This document shows, in pieces, positions 24,801 to 34,812 of a DNA stretch of 64,000 bases. Location of the stretch: positions 21,349,774-21,413,773 of the forward strand of contig OZ022257.1 in the NCBI GenBank assembly GCA_963978905.1. Direction: 5' to 3'. Origin of the DNA: Trichostrongylus colubriformis (Eukaryota; Nematoda; Chromadorea; Rhabditida; Trichostrongylidae). Each line of letters starts with the position of its first letter. Position 1 is the first letter of the stretch. Below the pieces are notes generated by a model that did not search any database, was not told the DNA's origin, and saw only the letters and a list, made by a program, of their open reading frames with translations. A program made the translations under genes and the position numbers.

Positions 24801-27800
24801 GACTCCTGTCGCTAAGAAATTCTGCAAATAAAAAATCGAAAACTTCTCGATCAAGTTGCTCGAGCAATTCTTCCTTGTCCATCGTATGGAGCTAACCTTG
24901 CGCGAGTAAAAGGAGCACCACATCGCCTGCTTTCTGCCAAGGTGATCTCGAAAGCAACACGCAGTTTTTCTTCAATCAGGAGCCTGTGAAGTTTTACAGT
25001 ACAGGAATCTGGCAGACTGCGATGTGTTCACAGTACGTTGCAGATAGTTGTGATGCATATTATGTTGGACGAGTATAAGGGTGAAATGAAAAGAAAATAG
25101 GAAGAAGAATTACCCTGAAATTTGGAGAAGTGCGCCCTGTGTCGCGCGCGGCAGACGCAGGCGCAGTCTCCAGAGAGCTCAGGAGCTTTATTTATAATAC
25201 CTGAAAATACCAAACATCAAATCTTTGCTTAACCTTTGTATTAATGACCATCATCTGAGATTTTCTACGCAAACTCCATTTCATCGTCACAGACATTCAT
25301 AACATAGATCTTCCACTCATTTCTTCCAACAATGAGAGTTTCCAATTTTATTAATCCTCCCGTATACAGCTGATAAAAGTTGTTCAGGTAGTTCAAAGGG
25401 TTCGATGACAGGGAGGGCTTATGTAAGGTGCAAAAACTTGACGCGGCAGGTAAAAGCGCGCTTAACAGGGGAAAATTGAGATGGAAGACGCATGTTCGCG
25501 AGGCTATCATCATAACCAAAATGAGAATTTTTTCTATTAAACCGCTCTTTCATCGCCAAAAACATCGTAGCATTGAAGCCCCCCGATGAACAACGATCCT
25601 CCTCACGGTTCGCTTTCATCTGCCAATTGTGAAAATTTTGTGTTTCTCGCAAGACTCCACCTCAACTCTACTTGCTCTTCGCTTTTATACAATCCGCAAA
25701 TCACGGTCCTCAATTTCCTTCATCGTTAGTTCATTGAAGACTGCGCCTGCGTGTGCTAGTCAGGGTGGCCCTGAACGTATGGATCGTGGTCTAATAGATA
25801 TTTTATTCAATGTCACAAGTAGAAAGGGTATAGCTTTCAACATTGATCAACCTTTTACGTGTATGTGCAAGATGATTGACTACTATTCAGAATAGTAGTG
25901 GCGTTCTGAACGAAATTTGCGCTATACGATTGTTTTAAAAGCCATCCGATGTACAGGTCAATGTTCATCCTGGACGGGGCTATCGGCACGACCGATATTT
26001 TTTGCAAACAAAGCAATATGCTTCTCTAATACTGCATGGAACTTTCAAATGCACTAATATTGAATCATTCCATAAGCAATGCCGCTTTTTTCGAAGCAAT
26101 GTTTTTTGTAAAGTGTTGAGTTCTACAGCAGTTATACTTTTATCATCCGAAAAAGATTTCTCTGCTCTACTCAAAGTTATGAACACGTTCTAGGTATCCT
26201 ACATGGGGCAGATAATCGGGCCGGTCGAATGGTAGTGTCGTGACCGGTGCGGCTAACGGTGTGTATCATTACAACGGGTGGTTCAACCCCCACCGGACCA
26301 CGGCAGAAGGGGTATCAGAAGGGCCCACACCCTAATAGGGTGTGGGCCCTTCTGATACCCTTCTGATACCTATTAGTGGCCCTTCTGATACCCACCTTCT
26401 GCCGTGGGAATATGCTTATCAAGCGTGCACGGCCCCCTGAGGGCTGTACCCTAACCGCTGGTTAAAGAGGACTATCAATAAAAGTGATGAGATTTATGTG
26501 TATTATTGCTACATCACACAACACAAGAAGCACTATACTAGTTCACTACTACTAACACTTCACTACTGATATGAAGACACCATTCAATACATACAGTGAG
26601 AACATTGTATAAAGAGGATCGGAAGATAGAGAGATGAAGAGAAGGAGAATAATTCCAGACAGTTATCATCGAAATATTATGAACTCACGAGGGACTGGTC
26701 GATCTGGATGTGACGAGGCAATTCTAGGGGCGAGAGGAAAGGGGTAGCATGTCCGGTCTAGCGGTCTCGTACTCAGACCCGATCTCTCCTACAAGCTTCA
26801 ATAATTGCTGGTCTGGAAGTCGTATCACTTTTCTCCAAGTTTGGTTTTTTGTCACAATCCGTTGATTTGACAATTTCTGCAAAGCAAAGAAATTTTTCCA
26901 ACCAGCCCACCGAATGTATGGTGAAATGTCCACAGGAGGTGGTAAGCAGTGACGGGGATACACTTCGACCAAATTCCTCATTCTTCTGCTGAAAGAAATA
27001 ATTTGTGAAGCAAGGCCCTTGATCCTATTGCTTGATTCAGATTGTGTGCGAATCGCAATCAAAGTAAAGGCGGAACATAATTCCAATAGAGTAAGACCTT
27101 TCGTGAGTTCTTCAAAGAATTCGGCAAGGAATAGAGGCGAAAATTGTAACTCAAATAAACGTCAGTGCAAAGCAACTGCGAGAACGAAAAAAATGTTTCA
27201 GATAGGAGCCATAGGGTACTGTTTCGGAGGTCTCTGTGCATTGGACCTGGCTCGTCACAATTTCGACTTGAAAGCAGCAGTATCCTTCCATGGAACCCTC
27301 ACACCTATACCTGATGCTGAGCTCGTCCCGATAACAGCATCTATCCAAGTGAGCGCGATTTATCACTATGGATGACAGTTTCACACCTTCAATCGTGTTT
27401 TAAGGTACATCACGGAGATGCCGACATCCACATTCCTGCGTCGGCTGTAAGGAATCTTAAAAGAGGATCGTCACTCAGATCAAAATTAGTGATCAATTTT
27501 TAGGTTAATGGCTTCATGGAAGAAATGAGAACGAGGAAGGCAGATTGGTCTCTGACGTCTTACGGAAATGCCGAACACGGCTTCACTGAACCGCGTAAGT
27601 CAATCCTTTCGATTACCCCAATGAAGCTGCCGCGCATGAAGAGCCTATGCGATATTGCGGCAATTTCACTATGCGAGAAGTGGGAAAACAATGATAACGG
27701 CACGACGTTGCTTCAGTTCCAGTGCTCTATACTTCGGAATATGGAATCGGAAGAAGTTCAGTTCTGGGTTGCTTCACATAAAGTATAATAATAAATTACT

Positions 27801-30442
27801 TTGTATAACTATGTAATATATTACTAATCAAACGCACAAGGGGAAAGTTATTCGTGCAATCCTCTTTTGAGAATTTTGATGACTATGCTACAACAATTCC
27901 AAAAAATGTCATTAAGTGCGGGAGAGCTACTCGTGACTGTATCATGAGCAACGACAGAGACACAAACCTAGATACAACCGCTACCAACTTTCGCTCGTCA
28001 ATCGATGCCCCTATGCTGCTACGCTCTGCTTTATATCGATGACATGGATAGATGGTGGTAGATAGACTATACGACCCACTTTTCTAAACACCTGAGAATT
28101 TCTACCCTAACTCCACCTTGGATAAATGTGATCATATTGAAGTAGCAATGGTTAGCAAAGAGCCTATCCTCATTGAGTGTTCTACATCCTGCAGCACCGT
28201 TCAGTGCTGTTGATCTAAATTCACACGTACTAAGTTAGCCCGCAAGAGCTAGTGCGGAGTTCGTTATGCTTAAAGAACTGTTAATACATATCCGCAAAGA
28301 ACATTTTCTCATATAAAGAGAGAAGGTTCATTCTCATTTCATTTCAATTCTTAAAATAGAATTAAATTGCGTGGTGTGTAAGGCATTGATCAGCGCCATA
28401 CACACAAGCAACCGCAATCCTGTTGTAGATATTACGTTCTGCCTTCTACGAAATGAAATGGCTTTCGACGAAAGGAATGAATAGGAAGGAAGACCTTCGA
28501 CGTTGTTTTCGTGCAAGCAGTTTATTCCCTCTTGGTGTGAAGCGTATCCTTCCCGCAACATGTGAAAAGTAATTCACGTGGGTTTTCGCACCCGTTGTCT
28601 TTGGAACCCATGCTATAGCACGTGGAGGCAATAATGGGAATTGGGTAAATAAATAACTAGGTCACGTGGATCAACAAATAACGGTTGTCCTTCCGGCGAC
28701 CGCATACCGTAACCTTGGCAGTGTTACTAAACATCTTTGGACAGAGCTAACATTTAGTGCTTCAGTTGCGCGTACTAGTTTGCCAAATCCTGAGTGGGCT
28801 GCACTAGCCGTCCAATCGTAGGGAAGGTTTTTGTCCAGTTTTTTTCTTCTGAATAGGCCTTATAAGTTTTTTATCGCAAAGCCGAGATAACTTTAAAGAC
28901 AGCATTAGGTGTAATGCGGTGGAAAAATCCCTACAAGAAGTAACTCGCATGGTAGTCCTGGGCCTAGGAAGGCTATCTGTGGCGAAATCCCGGTGAACCC
29001 CTCCGAGCTGTAGAAACGGCACAACGGATCATTGATTTCTTGATCCCACCTCCCTCTGAGTACTCGATTTCGCCTCCGATGACGTAATTCCCGATTGACT
29101 GAGGTGGGAGCGGCCAAGGAGATGCGGCAGGATCGAAGGCTTTGCGGCGCGCTTTCGCAGTTTAAGCTTGAAGGTCACTCCAAAAAATAGATGCTGTCCT
29201 ATTTCCAAACATTCCCTTGTGTTTTCTTGGCAACATGCCAATGAAAAACTAGATCAGACTACCCGCTTGACGGACAGGTCGTCCGCGTCGAGAATCAACA
29301 GTGGGAAGGAGGTCCTATTTCTCGGGTTTTTGGCCATTGGCATCCGTTTTTCCACTGTCCTGTTACAAGTCATCTCGGCTTTCATATTCACTACTTCTGT
29401 TACTTTTGTCCGAATTTCCCCTAATGCTGCCTTTAGGTATGTGAATACAACTGAGGTTTCCAACATCCATGCATTTTGTGCAATAATGTACATTGCAATA
29501 TTCTATGACGACAGTATTTAGAACAATCGATTCAAACGGCCTTACTTGGGGAGATCAACATAAACTTCTGATCGAACTTGAACTTGATGGCTCTGTTTAC
29601 ATTCACTTGTCTTTTTGCACTTTAACTCCAACGAACAGAAAGTATGACTAGTTACATGTGATTTGATGGTGAATTAACTTAATTTTCAGCTTTATTAGAT
29701 TATCGCATTTGCGCTTGTATTCCTCAGAAACAGCCGCCCTTCTTCTCATTGAATTGTCATGCTATTCATCCAATATATTGCCTAGATGCGCATTGCTTTC
29801 ATTCAAAAACCACATAGTGATATAATGAGATGTTTGCAAAATTTTCGAGGTAGAGATATACGGGGCCAAATGGAGCAGGCTGCAGGTGATACAGCTGACT
29901 TCTTCGACGTTATATAGACATTTCCAACATAACTTATTCTTCGTTCTTGTGCGTTATTTCATTGATTTGGTGAATGGTGGGCAGTGCCTAAAATGTCTTG
30001 AATGAGCGAGCAGGATACTGTGTTCACACTTCCAATCATGCTTACTGCTAACCTCTATGCTAGAAAGAGCTGGGATGCGATCGCGCTAAAAATCCCTTCA
30101 CAGACAACTTCAAAACGAAACGTCTTTTTCGATTTGATTGCCTGCTAAAAACAACTCAGTAATCAATAGTCCGATGACATTACTGTGATAGATACGCTCA
30201 TTTACCAAAGTTTTTGATCCGGCTTCCAAGGTTGTGGTATCGGAGGCTCCAGAGCTACAACTATAGTATTTATCAGGGGATTCCAAAACAATTATCAATA
30301 CCTGCATTGAGTAGCATGTAATTGTAGACTTTTTTTAGACATCGACAAGCTCGGCGTTCCTGGTGTGTCATACAACAAAGAGGCGGATCGTAGGTCATGG
30401 ACTTCTACTGTTGCCTTTCTTATGGAAAGATTGGAACTGTGA
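12882..30442 (+). CDS. Dienelactone hydrolase family enzyme
   Basis: An alpha/beta-hydrolase of the dienelactone hydrolase (carboxymethylenebutenolidase-like) family, expected to be a soluble hydrolase of esters or lactones; its substrate is unknown. There are seven exons: 12882-12955, 18476-18569, 21725-21901, 27202-27348, 27405-27446, 27504-27594 and 30339-30442. All begin after AG and end before GT, every phase matches, and the spliced frame is 242 codons, a full-length size for the family. Landmarks are 'PAVLVMHAFGG' (32-42), 'AADVYGKG' (63-70), the nucleophile elbow 'GYCFGG' with Cys122, 'HGDADIHIP' with Asp171, and 'EHGF' with His203, so the catalytic triad is intact. The C-terminus carries 'SYNKEADRRSW', typical of the family. 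A TTTAG and a TATTAG just before the ATG could accept a spliced leader. Introns of 5.5, 3.2, 5.3 and 2.7 kb hold most of the repeats at 13-30 kb. No disabling change is seen. Confidence 0.93.
14690..14805 (+). repeat. Repeat family G, fragment (in hydrolase intron 1)
   Basis: 'tattactgagcacctctac' and 'gcccctaatgctgtcttta' match the block at 20885-20960 and 29350-29430. Only the central part of the family is recognised here. Confidence 0.6.
15643..16032. mobile_element. TIR element T1 carrying an exon-like insert
   Basis: Near-perfect terminal inverted repeats of about 38 bp bound this 390-bp element: 'gaaaggcacaccacgcgata' on the left, and on the right the complement of 'tatcgcgtggtgtgcctttc'. 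A relative with diverged ends lies at 41791-42111. The inside holds a reverse-strand open frame that looks like a piece of a membrane-protein gene (separate entry). It sits in intron 1 of the hydrolase gene. Confidence 0.78.
15760..16002 (-). other. Exon-like membrane-protein fragment inside T1
   Basis: On the reverse strand an 80-codon frame encodes two hydrophobic spans ('FVAVAWFTLTVLCLI' and 'AVFIIGMSLNHLLIAGFLL') joined by a polar loop with 'NHPWPKGP'. A candidate acceptor ('ggtttacag', near 15985) precedes it and a candidate donor (GTAAAT, near 15766) follows. This looks like one exon of a small nematode multi-pass membrane protein. No other exons are found nearby. Because the TIRs of T1 enclose it, a captured gene fragment is the favoured reading. 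A small gene nested in the intron on the other strand is the alternative. Confidence 0.4.
17030..17095. repeat. Low-complexity A/T tract
   Basis: An almost pure T/A tract of about 65 bp in hydrolase intron 1, containing T-runs and one A-run. Confidence 0.9.
17293..17560. repeat. Inverted repeat built on a tRNA-derived sequence
   Basis: The left arm (17293-17375) and right arm (17475-17556) are almost perfect complements. Each contains 'gcttcggtgccggacggga' or its complement, plus 'ctcagcatccttgtag'. The left arm includes the 3' half of the tRNA-like sequence at 17331-17404; the right arm repeats that half inverted. A transcript would form a hairpin of about 80 bp. The family also has a decayed copy near 1300-1385. 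Confidence 0.85.
17331..17404 (-). tRNA. tRNA-like sequence, probable pseudogene
   Basis: On the reverse strand, GGTGTCG...CGGCACC can form an acceptor stem. 'tgtaatggattagcgc' resembles a D-arm (A box) and 'gcgggttcgagtcccgt' is a near-consensus T-arm (B box). The anticodon arm is poor: the loop CCGGAAA lacks T at position 33 and the stem has a mismatch. Overall it most resembles an arginine-type tRNA. It is embedded in an inverted repeat with a second 3'-half copy, so I read it as a SINE head or pseudogene rather than a working tRNA. Confidence 0.5.
18735..19010 (-). repeat. Repeat family F, copy 3
   Basis: Reverse-strand text contains 'gttgccaccgttgcc', 'caacaatcacatctgggg', 'gtcgaactatctgaccg' and 'gatcctggaatgtgcct'. 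The family frame is open across the whole unit, within a reverse frame from 19097 to 18714. It lies in intron 2 of the hydrolase gene. Confidence 0.75.
19470..19995. repeat. Inverted repeat with GC-rich ends
   Basis: 'ttccgctcaagatgcaatgg' at about 19555 is the approximate complement of a block including 'cttgagcggattcccaaac' at 19937. Each is bordered by CpG-rich text ('cgcgcgcggcgaacg', 'cgccgcgagtgcgacgccg'). Related text ('cgccgcgagtgcgatgccg') occurs at 34385. Probably a MITE with a GC-rich subterminal region. Confidence 0.55.
20125..20382. mobile_element. MITE-like inverted repeat
   Basis: The left end 'gagtgcaagtgttccgac' and the right end 'tcggaacactcgcaactc' are inverted repeats, with 'gaggccagg' and 'gccggcctc' also paired inside them. 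About 250 bp, no coding potential, in intron 2 of the hydrolase gene. Confidence 0.6.
20495..21160 (+). repeat. Repeat family G, long copy 1
   Basis: About 650 bp collinear with 28890-29465. Shared text includes 'gtttccaaacattcccctgt', 'gcaacatgccaatg', 'gcttccgcagttt'-like text and 'tatccactacttctgttac'-like text, then 'aatgctgcctttga'. The 3' end ('ccttggaatatacattca') resembles the end of repeat family F ('cctggaatgtgccttt'). No protein family is recognised. Confidence 0.78.
22805..23065 (+). repeat. Repeat family P, partial copy
   Basis: 'aagcgaaaaagtgagaaccg', 'gcccgttgttcgccacggtc'-like text and the mirrored GC-rich half ('ctgcgtccccgaccgcgg') follow the layout of the family P fold-back elements at 42.2, 55.2 and 60.2 kb. 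The outer ends are missing. In intron 3 of the hydrolase gene. Confidence 0.6.
23070..24640. other. Intronic sequence, nothing else recognised
   Basis: Part of hydrolase intron 3. 'caaaaaactcatttctccg' near 23816 resembles a family P end, but no second arm was identified. Short frames here are not supported as genes. Confidence 0.4.
24648..24716 (+). repeat. Two-unit tandem repeat with a ribozyme-like end
   Basis: A 27-bp unit ('aagtcgttaagaaagacgat' then 'ccggt') occurs twice. The second unit runs into 'ccggtcgaaacgtcag', which resembles the 3' half of a retroelement hammerhead core. The CUGA half is not intact. Confidence 0.6.
25126..25760 (+). mobile_element. TIR element family C, copy 1
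   Basis: The ends 'cgcggcagacgcaggcgcag' and 'gaagactgcgcctgcgtgtg' form inverted repeats about 630 bp apart. Ends and interior match 43337-44133 in inverted order, for example 'aaaacttgacgcggcaggta' against 'taccgcgtcaagtttt'. No transposase motif is visible, so it is a non-autonomous element in hydrolase intron 3. Confidence 0.7.
26218..26300 (+). tRNA. tRNA-like sequence, probable SINE head
   Basis: 'gggccggt' and 'accggacc' can pair as an acceptor stem with one mismatch. 'cgaatggtagtgtcg' is A-box-like and 'ggtggttcaacccccacc' is a good T-arm (B box). The middle does not fold into a standard anticodon arm. A long hairpin follows at once, which suggests a tRNA-derived repeat rather than a functional tRNA gene. 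Confidence 0.45.
26301..26408. repeat. Nested perfect hairpin after the tRNA-like unit
   Basis: Positions 26310-26333 and 26337-26360 are perfect 24-bp complements around a 3-nt loop. A second, outer pairing links 'cggcagaagg' at the left with 'ccttctgccg' at the right. 'ccttctgatacc' also occurs three times as a direct repeat. Likely the body of a fold-back SINE or MITE. Confidence 0.85.
27850..28880. other. Hydrolase intron 6, first part; nothing recognised
   Basis: Non-coding intron between the exon ending at 27594 and the last exon at 30339. No repeat partner is seen before the family G copy starts near 28890. Confidence 0.5.
28890..29465 (+). repeat. Repeat family G, long copy 2
   Basis: Collinear with 20495-21100. 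'atttccaaacattcccttgt', 'ggcaacatgccaatg', 'ccgcgtcgagaatcaacagt' and 'cccctaatgctgccttta' all appear in the same order. The reverse and forward open frames here are incidental. Confidence 0.75.
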
Positions 30443-31685
30443 TGAGGCTACACCTTCTCACCTCGATTTATTTTGTTGTCAACTAAGAAAGACATTACTG
30501 TGGTACTAGATGGGCGCACTAAAAGAAACGTCGCTGTAAAAAGCAACAAGGAATAAGAAAAAGAAACAACGAAACATCCACTACTGATCAGAATGAAGAC
30601 CCTTTTGCTGCAATGGCGGCTGAACTCTAAAGGATTTGTATTCAAACAAGCAGCTTGCTTCGAGGCTTGTTGACGTGTAACAAGGGAAAAGTGTCAATGT
30701 TGTAGAGCATCGTGATCAGAGCTGGTTTCAGTAAGTTATGATGCAACTTTTTAATGCTGGAACTTGAAAGATAGTTTACAAAGAAAAGTGGATAAATAAA
30801 TATTTAGATGAAAAATAAAAGCAAAATTTGACGCTAATAGCATCGTTTTTCATGTAGTAAATGTCCTGCTGTCTGCGGTTATTGCGTGCAGTGCAGAATA
30901 CAGAATCAGGCCATATTCATTGGTATATCGCAGTGCTGACCATAATAGAATCTGTTCGGTCGCTGAGCTGCCAAGGGGATGCGATCGAACTCGGGGGAGG
31001 TGCTGGGCTCAAAGGCGAGATGTGGAGCAAATATGTCTACTGGAATGAGGATCGTAATGCGGGTTATATTGAAACAGAAGACCGAGTCCGAAGAAGAATC
31101 TCGACTGAATAGACGCGATAATTACGAAGCGATAATTACATAAGTATGCGGCATTAGGTGAGCCGTAGTACTGTATACCACCGAAGTCAGCGTGTAATCA
31201 AGGAAAACTTTTTTAAAATACGAAAACACTATCTCCCTCTCCCCGGAAGGGACCTCATGTGAGCCCCTCCCCTTTCTCCAGGTCCGGTGTTTCATGAATT
31301 TCTATACAGCCAATGCGATTCATCAAGAAAGTTAGGGCCAGCCAAAGAAACTATAAAAATCCGTGGGACCAAAAAAAGACAGCAAGAAATCTCGAGACCA
31401 AGCTTGTGAAAAGGTAAGAAAAGCAAGAACCTCACAAGAGGATCTATCAAAATGCAATTTTCGTTCCGAAACGAGAGCTTCGCCGGCCATGGGTCGTATG
31501 CTCATCTTTTAAGACAGAGAAGGAGGATAAAAGTAAAGGATAAATAGATAGAAGTTGAGAATAGAGTAGATGAGGATCGGGTTATGCAGGCACTAGATAA
31601 TATAATAAATCAGATACTATAATGGATAACGTATAAATAAGGATAAAGGCCATACAAGTTATGCGGCAAGGATAAAAGATGAAGG
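30443..31685. other. Downstream of the hydrolase gene; nothing recognised
   Basis: A/T-rich sequence beyond the hydrolase stop. An AATAAA-containing region lies near 30790-30820, rather far for a poly(A) site. No gene is seen. Confidence 0.4.
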
Positions 31686-31690
31686 AAGGG

Positions 31691-32329
31691 TTAACACGTT
31701 GGCGACATTGCGTCCCAATGCTGGGACGCACCTTTTCTGCTGCGTGGGACAATGCGTCCCAATGGTGGGACGCAGCACAGAAAATCCTTTTTTTCAATTG
31801 ATTTGAAATCCACAAATAGTTAATTTTGATCAACATGCACAAAGGTATCTAAGGTCGAAATGGCACACCCATATCTTTTCAACAAGTTTTTTTTCATGCT
31901 TTGTATCGTCATTCAGTGCAAGTATGTTATCATCGCTGTCGATCAACAGGACGTTAAAAACTAGCATTCAGCTCTGTGAAGTCGTCGCAGGTATCCATAG
32001 TCAGTTAGAAATTTGTGGTCATTCAATTCTTAGTCAAGATATTTATACTCGAGAGAGGTCGACTTTTTTCACATGCCCATTACCTGGTTAAGCAGTTCCC
32101 ATCACTACCATGCAATAATCTCTTATTCGAGCCCTTAAGGGGTATCTGAAATTCCGCAGCGCTCACTACTTTGTGCTAGCGCTCAAGGTACGCGCGAAGT
32201 TCAGCGGGCTGGAAAGTTAATATTAAAAATCTCAATGCTGGGACGCAATTCTCAGCATAGGCGAGCGCGCGATGTCCCACGTGGCAGACAAGCGAAAAAA
32301 ACGGTCGCCAACGGTCGCCAACATGTTAA
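31691..32329. mobile_element. TTAA-flanked element, piggyBac-like
   Basis: TTAA at 31691-31694 and 32326-32329 bracket inverted ends CACGTTGGCGAC and GTCGCCAACATG (one mismatch). Just inside the left end 'cccaatgctgggacgca' and 'cccaatggtgggacgca' repeat, and 'caatgctgggacgca' recurs near the right end. TTAA duplication is the hallmark of piggyBac elements. At 640 bp with no long frame it is non-autonomous. Confidence 0.75.
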
Positions 32330-32479
32330 GAAGCTGGAACTTACATTGAGACCACATAACGCTCTCCATTGCGATTGGAGCGCTGTTTCTGCTCTGCAGT
32401 AAATTCGAGCATTCTTCGAATACTTGTAACTTTACTAGAACACAACCTCTCAAAGTAACTTAAACTTCCATAGTCCAAT

Positions 32480-33770
32480 CGAGTGATTGCTTGATTTCTC
32501 TGGTCGCCGCGTTGTTCTCTATATGCAAACCCAGTCGAAGAAAACTCTGAAAAATTTTGTAGTGAACCACTTCAAATGATCATAACTTTTTTAAAAGTGA
32601 CTTTGTGAGTGTGGATCTATGGAATCTGCGAGATTGCCGCCTTTTATGATTACTTGATCTATGCCATATCCTTCTGATTCAGAAAGAAAGAAGTAATATC
32701 GGAATATGTCAGTAGATTTTTTTTTGTCGAAGAAGCGAGATCTTCCAATAATTCTTTGGGAAAATGATTCACTGTGTCTAAAATGCCTCCAACGTACATC
32801 CTCTCAGTCAGCCTTGCTACGGGATGCGCCATGAAGAAGTTTCCACTCTCATTTTTGGTGACTACGACGGTTTTCCCGATCCACGTAGCACCATATTACG
32901 TGTTTGCATTCATAGTAGCGTATGCCAGTAACACAAGCTAATGCTTCTGATTTCCATTCCATAGCTGCAGTGGTTCATCCATGCTGTGTTATATGAAGAT
33001 AGTAACGCGATCCAAAGCTATTAAGTAAGTGACGGAGGTCCCTTTAGACGTGTTTTCAGTGCCAGGTGACCAACGAGAAAGCGTCTGGCGTTGACCAGCT
33101 TCGTTGTGGGACACTCCATTAGGGGTTCAGTGCCAGGTGACCAACGAGAAAGCGACTGGCGTTGGCCAGCTTCGTTGTGGGACACTCCATGAGGGGGTCA
33201 CAGTTCACCAGGTTAAGGAAAGCGCTGTTCCCGTGGTTGTCTTGGGATTGTGAACTGTGGAAAAGGAACCAAGTGTCGATCTCGCACCACAACATAAGCT
33301 ATGCGCATTTAGTTACAGAAGCTCGGCAGTTTGCTCACAGTCCACTATTCCAAGAGGCCCAATGGAACAGCAATCCCTTTGATTCTGTTTATCTTTTGCG
33401 TTGTTCACACGCACTCTTCTACAGTAGCGCCTCTCTCATCACCGCACTTCTCATTGAATTTTTGTGTCCGACCATTTTCCCACATGAGCGGCCCTTTTTT
33501 TTGACACATATTTCGAGATTTCTATGTAGAGATCGAGTTAAATATTAAATTCGAATTCGGATCCAGATAGTAATTTCGATCACATCCCCCTTTACATTTT
33601 GGGTCCTGGGAAGGTTTACTAATTCTCCCTCTTCTGCCTATCTCTACGAACGGCGCCCGCTTTTAGCGGATCAAATACGACCCCCCTGTCGACGGTTCCT
33701 TGACAGGGTTTTACCTCTTTTCTCCTCTCTCTTCTTGCAAGCCTATGCTGGAAACGCTGTGAGATATGTA
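32480..33770 (+). repeat. Long diverged dispersed repeat R2, copy 2
   Basis: Collinear with 3150-4350, with shared 'gttctctatatg', 'gggatgcgccatg', 'cgatctcgcaccaca' and 'gttacagaagct'-like text. The copies differ by many substitutions and indels, and this one holds a 73-bp tandem duplication. The 128-codon frame at 33162-33548 lies inside it and is not shared with copy 1. Confidence 0.65.
33051..33196 (+). repeat. Tandem duplication, 73 bp x 2
   Basis: The unit beginning 'ttcagtgccaggtgaccaac' and ending 'gggacactccat' is present twice with only a few differences ('gcgtctggcgttgacc' against 'gcgactggcgttggcc'). Copy 1 of the parent repeat has it once, so the duplication is local. Confidence 0.9.
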
Positions 33771-34089
33771 AAACACAGTTGGTCGGCTGTCAAGATAGGA
33801 ATCGCTAAGATGGTCTATTATGCTAGGTCTACGGTCTCACGCATTCATACAATCTTCACTGGGTACGTCGCATAAAACAAAGGTATGTAAAAGTCTAGCA
33901 GTTACAATTATGCCTACACAGAATGTTACGTACGTACGTACGGCAATGACTCCCTCTTACAAAGGGATGCTCAGTCACTTGTAAAAGTGTCAACCCAATA
34001 ATGAGCCCAGACTGTTAAGAAGGCAAAACTGCCGCATTCGGTAACGAACTGGCAACTCGTCAAATCTTTTATCAGAACAGATGGATTTC

Positions 34090-34480
34090 AAGCATCTCGA
34101 AGACGGCTCATTCCGAAAATATTTACCTTAGGAGCGCTATGCTTCGCCAGTCCGGTGAAATCAACGGCCGGGGCGCTTCGAGACCTGTCGGGGGTGAGGG
34201 TCGATTGATCAAGGATGCGCAGCCGCTCGCGGCGAGTGCGAGTCATTGGCAGCTTTATCTGTTCAGACAGCAGCATCAGCAACGTAGGCAAACTTACGAA
34301 GCTTCCAAACTGCAATCTGTGTAGATTTTCCGTGGTACTTGCCCATTGCACTTGAGCGCAATTTCAAACGACTGGTATTGACAGCGCCGCGAGTGCGATG
34401 CCGCGAAGCGAAAATTCGACCAGTTGACCACCATTCGGCCACGAGCTACCCGCGGTAGGGGTGGAAACGGTTTTTGGGTG
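34090..34480 (+). repeat. GC-rich repeat related to 19.5-20 kb
   Basis: 'cgccgcgagtgcgatgccg' and 'cttgagcgcaatttcaaacg' match text at 19937-19985. CpG-rich blocks at each end, including 'cgctcgcggcgagtgcga', mark it as the same MITE-like family. Confidence 0.5.
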
Positions 34481-34744
34481 CAACCCCTTGCAACTATTTT
34501 GCCGATGGCGGGCTCAGGCGGTAGCTGCCACCTTCACGCCTATCATCGGACGCATCTTCTGCGTCAGGCAGCTCGCCCACAACACCGCGATCTCAAATTT
34601 TCGTAATTGATAATTAACAAAAGTGAATTTGTCAAAAAATACGCTGCAAATTATTGACTTTTGCGAGACTAACTGTAAAAATCTACCCGTCTGTTGAACC
34701 AAGCAAACCAATTAATCTCTCTAACAATTCGAAAATACAAGCAA

Positions 34745-34812
34745 GGCTGCATGTACGCTGTCACATGGTTACTGGCAACGCGAGGTCATGGTTACTGGCA
34801 ACGCGAGGAAAG
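34745..34812 (+). repeat. Short tandem repeat, 2 units
   Basis: 'catggttactggcaacgcga' followed by 'gg' occurs twice in a row, about 26 bp per unit. Confidence 0.85.
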
